Shown here in pieces: positions 1 to 5,574 of a DNA stretch of 5,574 bases. How positions within the stretch are numbered: the stretch's first letter is position 1; each line of letters starts with the position of its first letter. The DNA is from Patulibacter sp041648495 (GTDB taxonomy: Bacteria; Actinomycetota; Thermoleophilia; Solirubrobacterales; Solirubrobacteraceae), in NCBI GenBank assembly GCA_041648495.1, contig JBAZOW010000234.1, positions 1 to 5,574 of the forward strand, read 5' to 3'. The notes beneath the pieces were generated by a model that was not told where the DNA came from, ran no database searches, and saw only the letters and a program-made list of their open reading frames with translations. The position numbers and the translations under genes were made by a program.

Positions 1-902
1 TCGAGCGGCGCTCGCGGATCAACGGCGTCGAGATCGAGCGGGTCGACGGCGAGCGGCTGCGCGAGATCGAGCCGCACTGCGCCGGCGTCGCCGCGCTGCA
101 CTCGCCGAACACCGGGATCGTCGACTTCGCGGCGGTCACCCGCGCGCTCGCCGACGACGTGCGCGCCGCCGGCGGGGAGCTCCTGCTCGGTCGCCGCGTG
201 AGCGGGGTCGAGCAGCGGGCCGGGCGCCGCGTGCTGCGGACCTCCGCAGGGGAGATCGCCACGCGCGGACTGATCGGCTGCGCGGGCGGCTGGGCCGACC
301 GCCTGGCGGTCGCCGACGGCGGCTCCCCGGACCCGCGGATCGTGCCGTTCCGCGGGGCGTACCTGCGGCTGCGCCCCGAGGCCACCGACCTGGTGCGCGG
401 TCTGATCTACCCGGTGCCGAACCCCGAGCTGCCGTTCCTCGGCGTCCACCTGACCAAGCACATCTCCGGCGACGTGCTGCTCGGCCCGACGGCGCTGCTG
501 GTGGGTGCTCGCGACGCCTACGCGCTCGGGCGGATCAGCCGCCGCGACGTCGGCGCGACGCTCCGCTGGCCGGGGACCTGGCGGATCGCGCGCCGGTTCT
601 GGCGGACCGGCGCGACCGAGCTGGCGACGGCGGTCAGCCGGCGGGCGTTCGTCCGTGCGTTCTCGCGCTACGTCCCCGAGCTGACCGCGAGGGACGTGAC
701 CGCCGGATGGGCCGGGGTGCGGGCCCAGGCGATCTCGCGCGACGGCCAGCTGGTCGACGACTTCGTCTTCGACGAGCGGCCCGGGGCCCTGCACGTCCGC
801 AACGCGCCGTCGCCCGCCGCGACGTCCTCGCTCGCGATCGCGGCGATGATCGCCGACCGCGCGGTCGAGGTGCTCGACCTGACGGCGACCCCCGCGCGCT
901 GA
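1..902 (+). CDS. lhgO: L-2-hydroxyglutarate oxidase (LhgO), C-terminal part, truncated by window edge
   Basis: This FAD-dependent enzyme of the DAO (D-amino-acid oxidase-like) fold oxidises L-2-hydroxyglutarate to 2-oxoglutarate; in E. coli it is membrane-associated and passes electrons to quinone. The first whole codon is at position 3, the stop TGA is at 900-902, and 299 residues are present. E. coli LhgO, as remembered, has about 420, so some 110-120 N-terminal residues, including the dinucleotide-binding GxGxxG loop, lie upstream. Segments matching LhgO are LREIEPH (19-25 of the fragment), TGIVDF (37-42), PFRGAYLRL (116-124), LIYPVPNPELPFLGVHLTK (135-153), AGVRAQAIS.DG.L.DDF (from 237) and NAPSPAATS (267-275). 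The last two are hallmarks of this family rather than of glycerol-3-phosphate or sarcosine oxidases. The frame is intact. It converges on the PucR gene. Upstream GTG or ATG codons in the window, such as the GTG at 159, are internal, because homology continues before them. Confidence 0.93.
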   Translation, partial: ERRSRINGVEIERVDGERLREIEPHCAGVAALHSPNTGIVDFAAVTRALADDVRAAGGELLLGRRVSGVEQRAGRRVLRTSAGEIATRGLIGCAGGWADRLAVADGGSPDPRIVPFRGAYLRLRPEATDLVRGLIYPVPNPELPFLGVHLTKHISGDVLLGPTALLVGARDAYALGRISRRDVGATLRWPGTWRIARRFWRTGATELATAVSRRAFVRAFSRYVPELTARDVTAGWAGVRAQAISRDGQLVDDFVFDERPGALHVRNAPSPAATSSLAIAAMIADRAVEVLDLTATPAR

Positions 903-907
903 GGCCG

Positions 908-2482
908 CTACTCCGGTCGGTCGTCGCCGGCGTCCGCGCTGCTCGCCCGGCCGAGCAGCTCGTCGGCGACCAGCGCCAGCTGGACGTTGGTGATCGCGCG
1001 CGGCGACGAGAGCGTCAGGGCGAGCAGCTCCTCGATGCGGTTGAGCCGGTACCGCAGCGTGTTGCGGTGCAGGTGCAGCTCGAGCGCCGTCGCACCGTTG
1101 TTGGCGTCCGCCACGATCCAGCTGCGCAACGTCGTCAGCAGGTGGTCGTGCCCGCGGAGCGGGTCGAGCAGCGACGCGGCGCGGCGCAGCTCGACCGGAT
1201 CGCGGACCTGGCCGATCAGCGTCCCGAGGTTGTCGAGATCGCTGAAGTGGACGATCCGGCCGCCGTCGGCGGTGAGCGGGCGCAGCTGCTCGAACGCCAG
1301 GCAGGCGTCGTCGAGCGCGCGCGGGGCGTCGGCCAGGGAGGTCAGCGTCCGGCTGACGCCGATCCGGGTGACCCAGGCCGGCAGCTCGTCGTCGGCCGGC
1401 AGACGCCCGGACGGCTGCAGCGTCGCGAACGCGGTCTCGAGCTCGGCCGCGAGGTGCGGCACGGAGTGCTGGATCAGCAGGTCGCGGATCCGGTCGAGGC
1501 CCGCCTCGCCGGTCGTCCCGATAGCGGTGTCGGCATGGTCGGCGAGGCGCCACAGCGCCAACTCGACGCCCTCGGCCGGCGGGACCTGCAGCGACCCGGC
1601 TTCGGCGTCGAGCGCGCGCGCCTGCTGGACGCCGGTCGGCCGCAGCGACCGGCGCAGGATCTCGGTGCCCTGCGCCTTGGCCACCTGGGCGTTGCGGCGG
1701 TAGCTGCCGGCGACCAACCCGAGCAGATGCACGGCTCGCCGCAGCACCGCGCGGGCCAGCGGATCGGTCACGCCGCCGCCGGAGCTGCCGTGCCGACTCG
1801 CGGCGACCAGCAGCTGGGGGTGCTTGCCCTCGTGCGGGATCGGCAGCACGCAAGCCTCGCGGTCGATCGTCGCCTCGAGCACGGCGATGTCGCGGGCGAC
1901 GATCGCGGGGGAGACGGCCCGGGGAAGCTCGAGTCCGGCGTGCTGGGCGGGGACCCCGCCGGCGTCGGTGATCGCCACGCCGAGGTCGAGCGTCTGCGCC
2001 AGCCGGTCGACGATCGCCTGCTCGGGGTGGCGCATCGAGAGCGCCTCCATCAGGTAGTCCTCGATCGCCATCAGCCGGCGCATGACGTACATGTCGTCGT
2101 CGGCGCGGCCGTGGTGGACCAGCGAGATGATCTCGTGGAAGGCCGTCTGGATCGGCACCAGCACCACCGGGAAGTCGCGACGCTCGGCTTCGTCGAGCAC
2201 CGCCCGCGGGACGCGCTGGAGCACGAGACCGACCGCCCAGCCGAGCCCCGCCTGGCCGCCCTCGGCCAACTCGGCGACCAACCGCCGCTGCTCGTCGGCC
2301 CGGCCCCGCAGCCGCAGGCCGTTGGTCAGCATCAGCCACTCGTGGGGGATCCAGCGCGTCGGGGTGTCGACCTCGATCGCGTGCGCCCCGCGCACGGTTC
2401 GCCCGCGCGCGGAGTCGCGTGCAGTCAGCAGCTCGAGGCCGAGGTGCGGTTGGTCCAGCAGCTCACCGAGGGTCAGGGACAT
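908..2482 (-). CDS. PucR-family transcriptional regulator
   Basis: A 524-residue DNA-binding regulator, typical in length for the family. Residues ~4-125 match the PucR N-terminal ligand-sensing domain (LTLGELLDQPHLGLELLT, then RWIPHEWLMLTNGLRLRG, and FPVVLVPIQTAFHEI at 104-118). A middle region, ~300-410, fits the degenerate GGDEF-like domain of this family. The C-terminal ~450-512 is the PucR helix-turn-helix, with the diagnostic HRNTLRYRLNRIEEL at 472-486. No membrane segment is seen. The reading frame stays open for 86 more codons upstream to 2740, but that extension is low-complexity, crosses into the aminotransferase gene and has no family similarity; the ATG at 2480-2482 gives the usual family N-terminus. 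A GGAAGG lies about 15 bases upstream of it, a long spacing. Stop is TAG at 908-910. PucR proteins commonly control purine, amino-acid or other nitrogen-compound catabolism, often of adjacent genes. Divergent transcription suggests it controls the aminotransferase-hyuA operon; the effector is unknown. Confidence 0.93.
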   Translation of the reverse strand: MSLTLGELLDQPHLGLELLTARDSARGRTVRGAHAIEVDTPTRWIPHEWLMLTNGLRLRGRADEQRRLVAELAEGGQAGLGWAVGLVLQRVPRAVLDEAERRDFPVVLVPIQTAFHEIISLVHHGRADDDMYVMRRLMAIEDYLMEALSMRHPEQAIVDRLAQTLDLGVAITDAGGVPAQHAGLELPRAVSPAIVARDIAVLEATIDREACVLPIPHEGKHPQLLVAASRHGSSGGGVTDPLARAVLRRAVHLLGLVAGSYRRNAQVAKAQGTEILRRSLRPTGVQQARALDAEAGSLQVPPAEGVELALWRLADHADTAIGTTGEAGLDRIRDLLIQHSVPHLAAELETAFATLQPSGRLPADDELPAWVTRIGVSRTLTSLADAPRALDDACLAFEQLRPLTADGGRIVHFSDLDNLGTLIGQVRDPVELRRAASLLDPLRGHDHLLTTLRSWIVADANNGATALELHLHRNTLRYRLNRIEELLALTLSSPRAITNVQLALVADELLGRASSADAGDDRPE

Positions 2483-2497
2483 CGCGCCGGTAGTCGA

Positions 2498-2508
2498 CCT
2501 TCCGAAGG
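2498..2508. promoter_or_regulatory. Possible operator: 11-bp near-palindrome CCTTCcGAAGG
   Basis: CCTTC and GAAGG are perfectly inverted around one central base. The minus-strand copy, GGAAGG, is also the best ribosome-binding-site candidate for the regulator gene, about 15 bases from its ATG. It sits next to a GTCGAC palindrome (2493-2498). It could be an operator for autoregulation, a small hairpin over the ribosome binding site, or chance. Confidence 0.25.
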
Positions 2509-2513
2509 GGGAT

Positions 2514-2544
2514 GTCAGCAATCGTGCGCGTGCACAACAGTGAC
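2514..2544. promoter_or_regulatory. Possible operator: nested dyads in the divergent promoter region
   Basis: An outer pair GTCA (2514-2517) / TGAC (2541-2544) encloses an inner inverted pair GTGC (2524-2527) / GCAC (2532-2535) with a 4-base loop. The two dyads have slightly different centres (2529 and 2529.5), so they do not form one continuous palindrome. The place, near the middle of the intergenic region, is right for a regulator acting on both promoters. Arms of only four bases are weak evidence in GC-rich DNA. Confidence 0.25.
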
Positions 2545-2590
2545 CAGCGAAGTCTGGCAGGACGCATGGTGCCCGTGGGAGCGATGCGGT

Positions 2591-2597
2591 GGGAGGG
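2591..2597 (+). promoter_or_regulatory. Ribosome binding site of the aminotransferase
   Basis: GGGAGGG lies 9 bases before the ATG at 2607-2609. It decides the start: the in-frame GTG at 2589, six codons earlier, overlaps this purine run and has no comparable site of its own. Confidence 0.75.
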
Positions 2598-2606
2598 TCA
2601 TCGGCC

Positions 2607-3893
2607 ATGTCGACCACTTCCCATCGCACCGACGGCGACTCGCGTCTCTGGCATCCGTTCGCCGACATGGCGAGCGTCCCGGGCAGCGAGCTCGTCTTCG
2701 ACCGCGCCGAGGATTGCTGGATCTGGGACGAGGACGGCAACCGCTACCTCGACGCCACCGCAAGCCTCTGGTGCTGCAACCTCGGCCACGGCGAGCCGCG
2801 GATCCAGGCGGCGATCCGCGAGCAGCTGGAGCGGCTCGACTCCTACTCGATCTTCGGCGACTACGCCAACCGTCCCGCTATGGACCTGGCCGACCGGCTC
2901 GCGGCCGTCGCGCCGATGGACGATGCCCGGGTCTTCCTGACCAGCGGCGGCGGCGATTCGATCGACACCGCGGCGAAGATCGCCCGCGCCCACTGGATCG
3001 GCCAGGGCGTCCAGGAGCGGACGCACATCATCGGCCGCACCCAGGGCTACCACGGCACCCACGCCTTCGGCACCAGCATCGGCGGGATCGAGAGCAACAC
3101 CAGCGGCTGGGGCCAGCTGGTCCCCGAGACGTCCTCGGTCCCGTGGGACTCGCTCGAGGCGCTGGAGGCCGAGATCCTCCGCATCGGTCCCGAGCGCGTC
3201 GCCGCGTTCTTCTGCGAGCCGGTGATCGGCGCCGGCGGCGTCCTGCTGCCGCCCGAGGGCTACCTCGAGGGCGTCTCGGCGCTCTGCGAGGAGCACGGGA
3301 TCCTGCTGGTGATCGACGCGGTGATCTGCGGGTTCGGGCGGCTCGGCAACTGGTTCGGGATCGAGCGCTGGGGCGTGCGGCCCGACATGGTGGTCTTCGC
3401 CAAGGGCGTCAGCGCCGGGGTGCTGCCGGTCGGCGGCGTCGCCGTCGCTGGGCACGTCGCGGAGCCGTTCTTCGGCTCGCGCGCCGGATCGATGCTGCGC
3501 CACGGTCCGACCTACGCCGGCCACCCGGTCTGCTGCGCCGCCGCGCTCGCCGCGCTCGACGTCTACGAGACCGGGCTGCTGGAGCGCGGGAAGCAGCTGG
3601 AGGCGCCGTTGGCGGCCCAGCTCGACCCGTTGGCCTCGCATTCCGCCGTCGGGGCCGTGCGCTCCGGGATCGGCCTGCTCGGCGCCGTCGACCTGCACGA
3701 CGACGTGCTCGCCGCGGTGCCGGGAGCGGTCGGGGTGCTCCAGCGGGCGGCCCGCGAGCACGGGGTGCTGGTCCGCGGACTGCCGAAGGGCGTCGCGGTC
3801 TCGCCGCCGCTGACGATCGATGACGAGCAACTGCAGATGATCGGTACGGGGCTGCGGGCGGCCCTCGACACGATCACGGCCGGCGTGCGCTGA
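2607..3893 (+). CDS. PLP-dependent class III (omega-type) aminotransferase
   Basis: A complete 428-residue fold-type I transaminase of the class III group (GabT/DavT, beta-alanine:pyruvate and related enzymes), cytosolic and normally a dimer. It should move an amino group, often a terminal one, from its donor to a keto acid. Visible landmarks: LWHPFADM (14-21); SLWCCNLGHGEP (53-64); TSGGGDSIDTAAKIAR (112-127), the PLP-phosphate loop; GYHG (147-150), the ring-stacking aromatic; CEPV (203-206); D237, which should contact the pyridine nitrogen; K266 in VVFAKGVSAG, the Schiff-base lysine; HGPTYAGHP (299-307), with T302 as the inter-subunit phosphate contact; and PPL (400-402). The residue after D237 is Ala, where most relatives have Glu (DEV). 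The start is ATG 2607, supported by GGGAGGG upstream. It leads a likely operon with the hyuA-type gene 41 bases downstream. The annotation 'aspartate aminotransferase family' sometimes given to such proteins would be by superfamily only; the true substrate pair cannot be read from sequence. Confidence 0.93.
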   Translation: MSTTSHRTDGDSRLWHPFADMASVPGSELVFDRAEDCWIWDEDGNRYLDATASLWCCNLGHGEPRIQAAIREQLERLDSYSIFGDYANRPAMDLADRLAAVAPMDDARVFLTSGGGDSIDTAAKIARAHWIGQGVQERTHIIGRTQGYHGTHAFGTSIGGIESNTSGWGQLVPETSSVPWDSLEALEAEILRIGPERVAAFFCEPVIGAGGVLLPPEGYLEGVSALCEEHGILLVIDAVICGFGRLGNWFGIERWGVRPDMVVFAKGVSAGVLPVGGVAVAGHVAEPFFGSRAGSMLRHGPTYAGHPVCCAAALAALDVYETGLLERGKQLEAPLAAQLDPLASHSAVGAVRSGIGLLGAVDLHDDVLAAVPGAVGVLQRAAREHGVLVRGLPKGVAVSPPLTIDDEQLQMIGTGLRAALDTITAGVR

Positions 3894-3920
3894 GCCGGCC
3901 GACGACTACGACGAACGACA

Positions 3921-3926
3921 GAGGAG
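3921..3926 (+). promoter_or_regulatory. Ribosome binding site of the hyuA-type gene
   Basis: GAGGAG lies 8 bases before the ATG at 3935-3937, within the 41-base gap after the aminotransferase stop. It fixes the start codon. No terminator-like hairpin is seen in the gap, which supports co-transcription. Confidence 0.8.
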
Positions 3927-3934
3927 CACGAGAT

Positions 3935-5574
3935 ATGGGCATTCGGGTGGGAATCGACACCGGTGGCACGTTCACCGATCTGGTCGCCTTCGACGACCGG
4001 ACCAACCAGTGGTACGTGGCGAAGGTGCCGTCGAACCCGAAGCAGCCGGTTCGGGCGATCGCCGGCGCGCTGGAGCAGGCCGAGTTCGACGCGCACGACG
4101 TGGACTTCATCGTCGTCGGCACGACGATCGGGATCAACGCGGTACTGACCCGCAGCGGGTCGCGGGTGGTCTACCTGACCACCGACGGGTTCACCGACAT
4201 CCCGCAGATCCAGCGGATCAACCGCAAGCACCACTACGACTTCGCCTGGCGCAAGCCGCAGGCGCTCGCCGCGCGGGCCGACTCGTACGGAATTCCCGAG
4301 CGGGTCGACAGCAGCGGCGACGTGCTGACGCCGATCGACCTCGACGCCGTGCGCGACGTGGCGCGGCAGTTCGCCGGCGACGACGCCGACCCGGTCGCGA
4401 TCGCGGTCTGCTTCCTCTTCTCGTACCTCAACCCCGAGCACGAGCAGGCGGCGCGCGACGCGATCGCCGAGGTCGCCCCGAACGTCCCGGTGTCGCTCTC
4501 CCACGAGATCGCCCCGATCTGGCGCGAGTACGAGCGCGGCACCGCCGCGATGCTCGACGCCTACGTCAAGCCGGCGGTCGACCGCTACATCGAGGGCGTC
4601 TCGCAGGCGTTCCGCGATCAGGGGGCCGGCGAGCGCTGGTCGATCCTCAAGTCCAACGGCGGCCACGCGGTGGCCGAGGAGGCCGGTCGCAAGCCGTCGC
4701 ACATCCTGCTCTCCGGCATCGCCGGCGGCGCGATCGGCGGCGCCCAGGTCGCTCGCTCGGCGGGCGCCCCGAACGCGCTGGTCGTCGACATGGGCGGCAC
4801 CAGCTGCGACATCTGCCTGATCGTCGACGGTCAGCCGCTGTTCTCGTCCGAGTACGAGATCGAGTTCGGCCTGCCGGTCAGCGTGCCGACGGTCAACACC
4901 CACACGATCGGCGCCGGCGGCGGCTCGATCGGCTGGGTCGACCCGGGCGGCCTGCTCCAGGTCGGCCCGCAGAGCGCCGGGGCCGACCCCGGACCCGTCT
5001 GTTACGACGCCGGCGGCAGCGAGCCGACGATCACCGACGCCAACCTGATCCTCGGTCGACTCGACCCGGACTTCTTCCTCGGCGGCAAGCTCAAGCTCAA
5101 GCCCGAGCTGGCCGGCGACGCGATCCGCTCGGTCGCCGACCGGATCGGCCAGGACGAGGTCGAGACGGCTTCCGCGATGCTGCGGATCGCCAACGAGTCG
5201 ATGGCCAACGCGATCCGGATCGTCACCGTCGAGCAGGGGATCGACCCGCGCGACTTCGCGATCATCGCGATGGGCGGCGCCGGCCCGACCCACGCCTGCG
5301 GGATCGCCGAGGCGATCGGGATCGACCGCGTCGTCGTGCCGCCCAACCCCGGCGTGACCTCGGCCTTCGGCACGCTCGTCGCGCCGGTCCGGGTCGACGA
5401 GGTGACGTCCGTCTCGCTCAAGAGCACGTCGCTGGACATCGACAGCCTGGCCCGCCGGTTCGCCGAGCTGGAGCAGCGGGCGTCGGAGAGCTACGCCGCG
5501 CAGTCGGCGGAAGGCGAGGCGCCGGCCCCGGAGCGCGTGCTGGCGCTGCGCTACGAGGGACAGAACTACGAGCA
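3935..5574 (+). CDS. Hydantoinase/oxoprolinase family A subunit (HyuA-type), N-terminal part, truncated by window edge
   Basis: The first 546 residues of a protein that usually has about 680-720; no stop occurs before the window end. The family has an ASKHA (actin/hexokinase-like) ATPase fold. Members hydrolyse cyclic amides with ATP (5-oxoprolinase, N-methylhydantoinase, caprolactamase) or carboxylate ketones (acetone/acetophenone carboxylase), mostly with a HyuB partner. The N-terminal domain (~3-185) begins GIDTGGTFTDLV (6-17), the phosphate-1 loop. The hydantoinase A domain (~200-490) shows YERGTAAMLDAYVKP (199-213), LKSNGGHAVAEEA (238-250), LVVDMGGTSCDICLI (282-296), HTIGAGGGSI (323-332), VGPQSAGADPGPVCY (343-357), TITDANLILGRL (365-376) and AMGGAGPTHA (445-454). 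RYEGQNYE (539-546) is the start of the C-terminal domain. Position 61 is Val, where many relatives have His (HGTT). The substrate is not determined: pairing with an omega-type aminotransferase favours lactam or hydantoin opening, but carboxylase-like function is possible. A hyuB-type gene is expected next. Confidence 0.92.
   Translation, partial: MGIRVGIDTGGTFTDLVAFDDRTNQWYVAKVPSNPKQPVRAIAGALEQAEFDAHDVDFIVVGTTIGINAVLTRSGSRVVYLTTDGFTDIPQIQRINRKHHYDFAWRKPQALAARADSYGIPERVDSSGDVLTPIDLDAVRDVARQFAGDDADPVAIAVCFLFSYLNPEHEQAARDAIAEVAPNVPVSLSHEIAPIWREYERGTAAMLDAYVKPAVDRYIEGVSQAFRDQGAGERWSILKSNGGHAVAEEAGRKPSHILLSGIAGGAIGGAQVARSAGAPNALVVDMGGTSCDICLIVDGQPLFSSEYEIEFGLPVSVPTVNTHTIGAGGGSIGWVDPGGLLQVGPQSAGADPGPVCYDAGGSEPTITDANLILGRLDPDFFLGGKLKLKPELAGDAIRSVADRIGQDEVETASAMLRIANESMANAIRIVTVEQGIDPRDFAIIAMGGAGPTHACGIAEAIGIDRVVVPPNPGVTSAFGTLVAPVRVDEVTSVSLKSTSLDIDSLARRFAELEQRASESYAAQSAEGEAPAPERVLALRYEGQNYE

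Larger units (their letters stand above)
2483..2606. promoter_or_regulatory. Divergent intergenic control region between pucR-type gene and aminotransferase operon
   Basis: These 124 bases separate the two divergent start codons and must contain the promoters of both genes, unless transcription enters from elsewhere. By hand count it is about 66% GC, somewhat below the surrounding coding sequence. It contains several short dyads (listed separately). I could not pick convincing -35/-10 pairs on either strand. The location follows from gene arrangement; the internal details are not established. Confidence 0.7.

Noticed and set aside
987..1703. Ser/Arg-rich + strand open frames inside the regulator gene (also 1824-2057 and 2082-2543)
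   Set aside because: They are antisense to the PucR coding frame, low in complexity, with no start signals or domains.
2589..2606. GTG at 2589 as the aminotransferase start
   Set aside because: It overlaps the GGGAGGG ribosome binding site that is ideally placed for the ATG at 2607, and it has no good site of its own.
2483..2740. An 86-codon N-terminal extension of the PucR regulator
   Set aside because: It has no similarity to the family, crosses the divergent promoter and the first ~130 bases of the aminotransferase, and the ATG at 2480-2482 gives the canonical PucR-domain start.
707..3823. A 1038-codon + strand open frame running across the end of lhgO, antisense through the regulator and into the aminotransferase
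   Set aside because: Its translation is Arg/Gly/Ala/Pro-rich low complexity without family similarity, and it overlaps three genes with clear homology in other frames. Long stop-free frames are expected from high GC content.
2598..3830. A 410-codon minus-strand open frame opposite the aminotransferase
   Set aside because: It is antisense to a complete, motif-rich aminotransferase, and its product is Asp/Arg/Gly/Val-rich with no recognisable domain; a GC shadow.
3894..3934. A terminator or promoter between the aminotransferase and hyuA-type genes
   Set aside because: The 41-base gap shows only a short direct CGACGAC-like repetition and the ribosome binding site, with no stable hairpin followed by a T run.
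3563..5293. A 576-codon minus-strand open frame opposite the hyuA-type gene
   Set aside because: It is composed of repetitive DRxxVGxxD-like residues, the typical mirror of GC-rich codons, and lies opposite an unambiguous hydantoinase A gene.

Overview
The window is a GC-rich stretch (roughly 70% GC, strong G/C bias at third codon positions, few spacers) of the kind found in high-GC Actinomycetota. The overall style, with many GATC/CGATCG-type codon pairs and actinobacterial-looking PucR and class III aminotransferase sequences, would fit the Thermoleophilia/Solirubrobacterales. This placement is an impression, not a demonstrated assignment. Almost every base is coding and no RNA gene, CRISPR array, insertion sequence or phage feature was seen.

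Layout. (1) Positions 3-902, + strand: the C-terminal ~300 residues of an L-2-hydroxyglutarate oxidase (LhgO), cut by the left window edge. (2) Positions 908-2482, - strand: a complete PucR-family transcription regulator, convergent with lhgO and separated from it by only 5 bases. (3) Positions 2483-2606: a 124-base divergent intergenic region that must hold the start signals of both flanking genes and contains several short dyad symmetries. (4) Positions 2607-3893, + strand: a complete PLP-dependent class III (omega-type) aminotransferase. (5) Positions 3935-5574, + strand: the first 546 residues of a hydantoinase/oxoprolinase A-subunit (HyuA-type ATP-dependent amide-ring hydrolase or carboxylase subunit), cut by the right edge and apparently co-transcribed with the aminotransferase (41-base gap, good ribosome binding site).

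How they may work together (inference). A PucR regulator transcribed divergently from an aminotransferase-hyuA operon looks like a regulated catabolic locus for a cyclic amide or other nitrogenous carbon source. HyuA/HyuB-type enzymes open lactams or hydantoins with ATP (5-oxoprolinase, N-methylhydantoinase, caprolactamase, the OplBA valerolactam enzyme), and a class III aminotransferase would remove the terminal amine of the resulting omega-amino acid. If the substrate were a C5 lactam, the route would be 5-aminovalerate, glutarate semialdehyde, glutarate, L-2-hydroxyglutarate, and LhgO would supply the last step to 2-oxoglutarate. That pathway would tie all four genes together, but the substrate is not shown by the sequence, and hydantoin, 5-oxoproline or ketone-carboxylation roles remain open. 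The partner HyuB subunit and an aldehyde dehydrogenase are expected outside the window.
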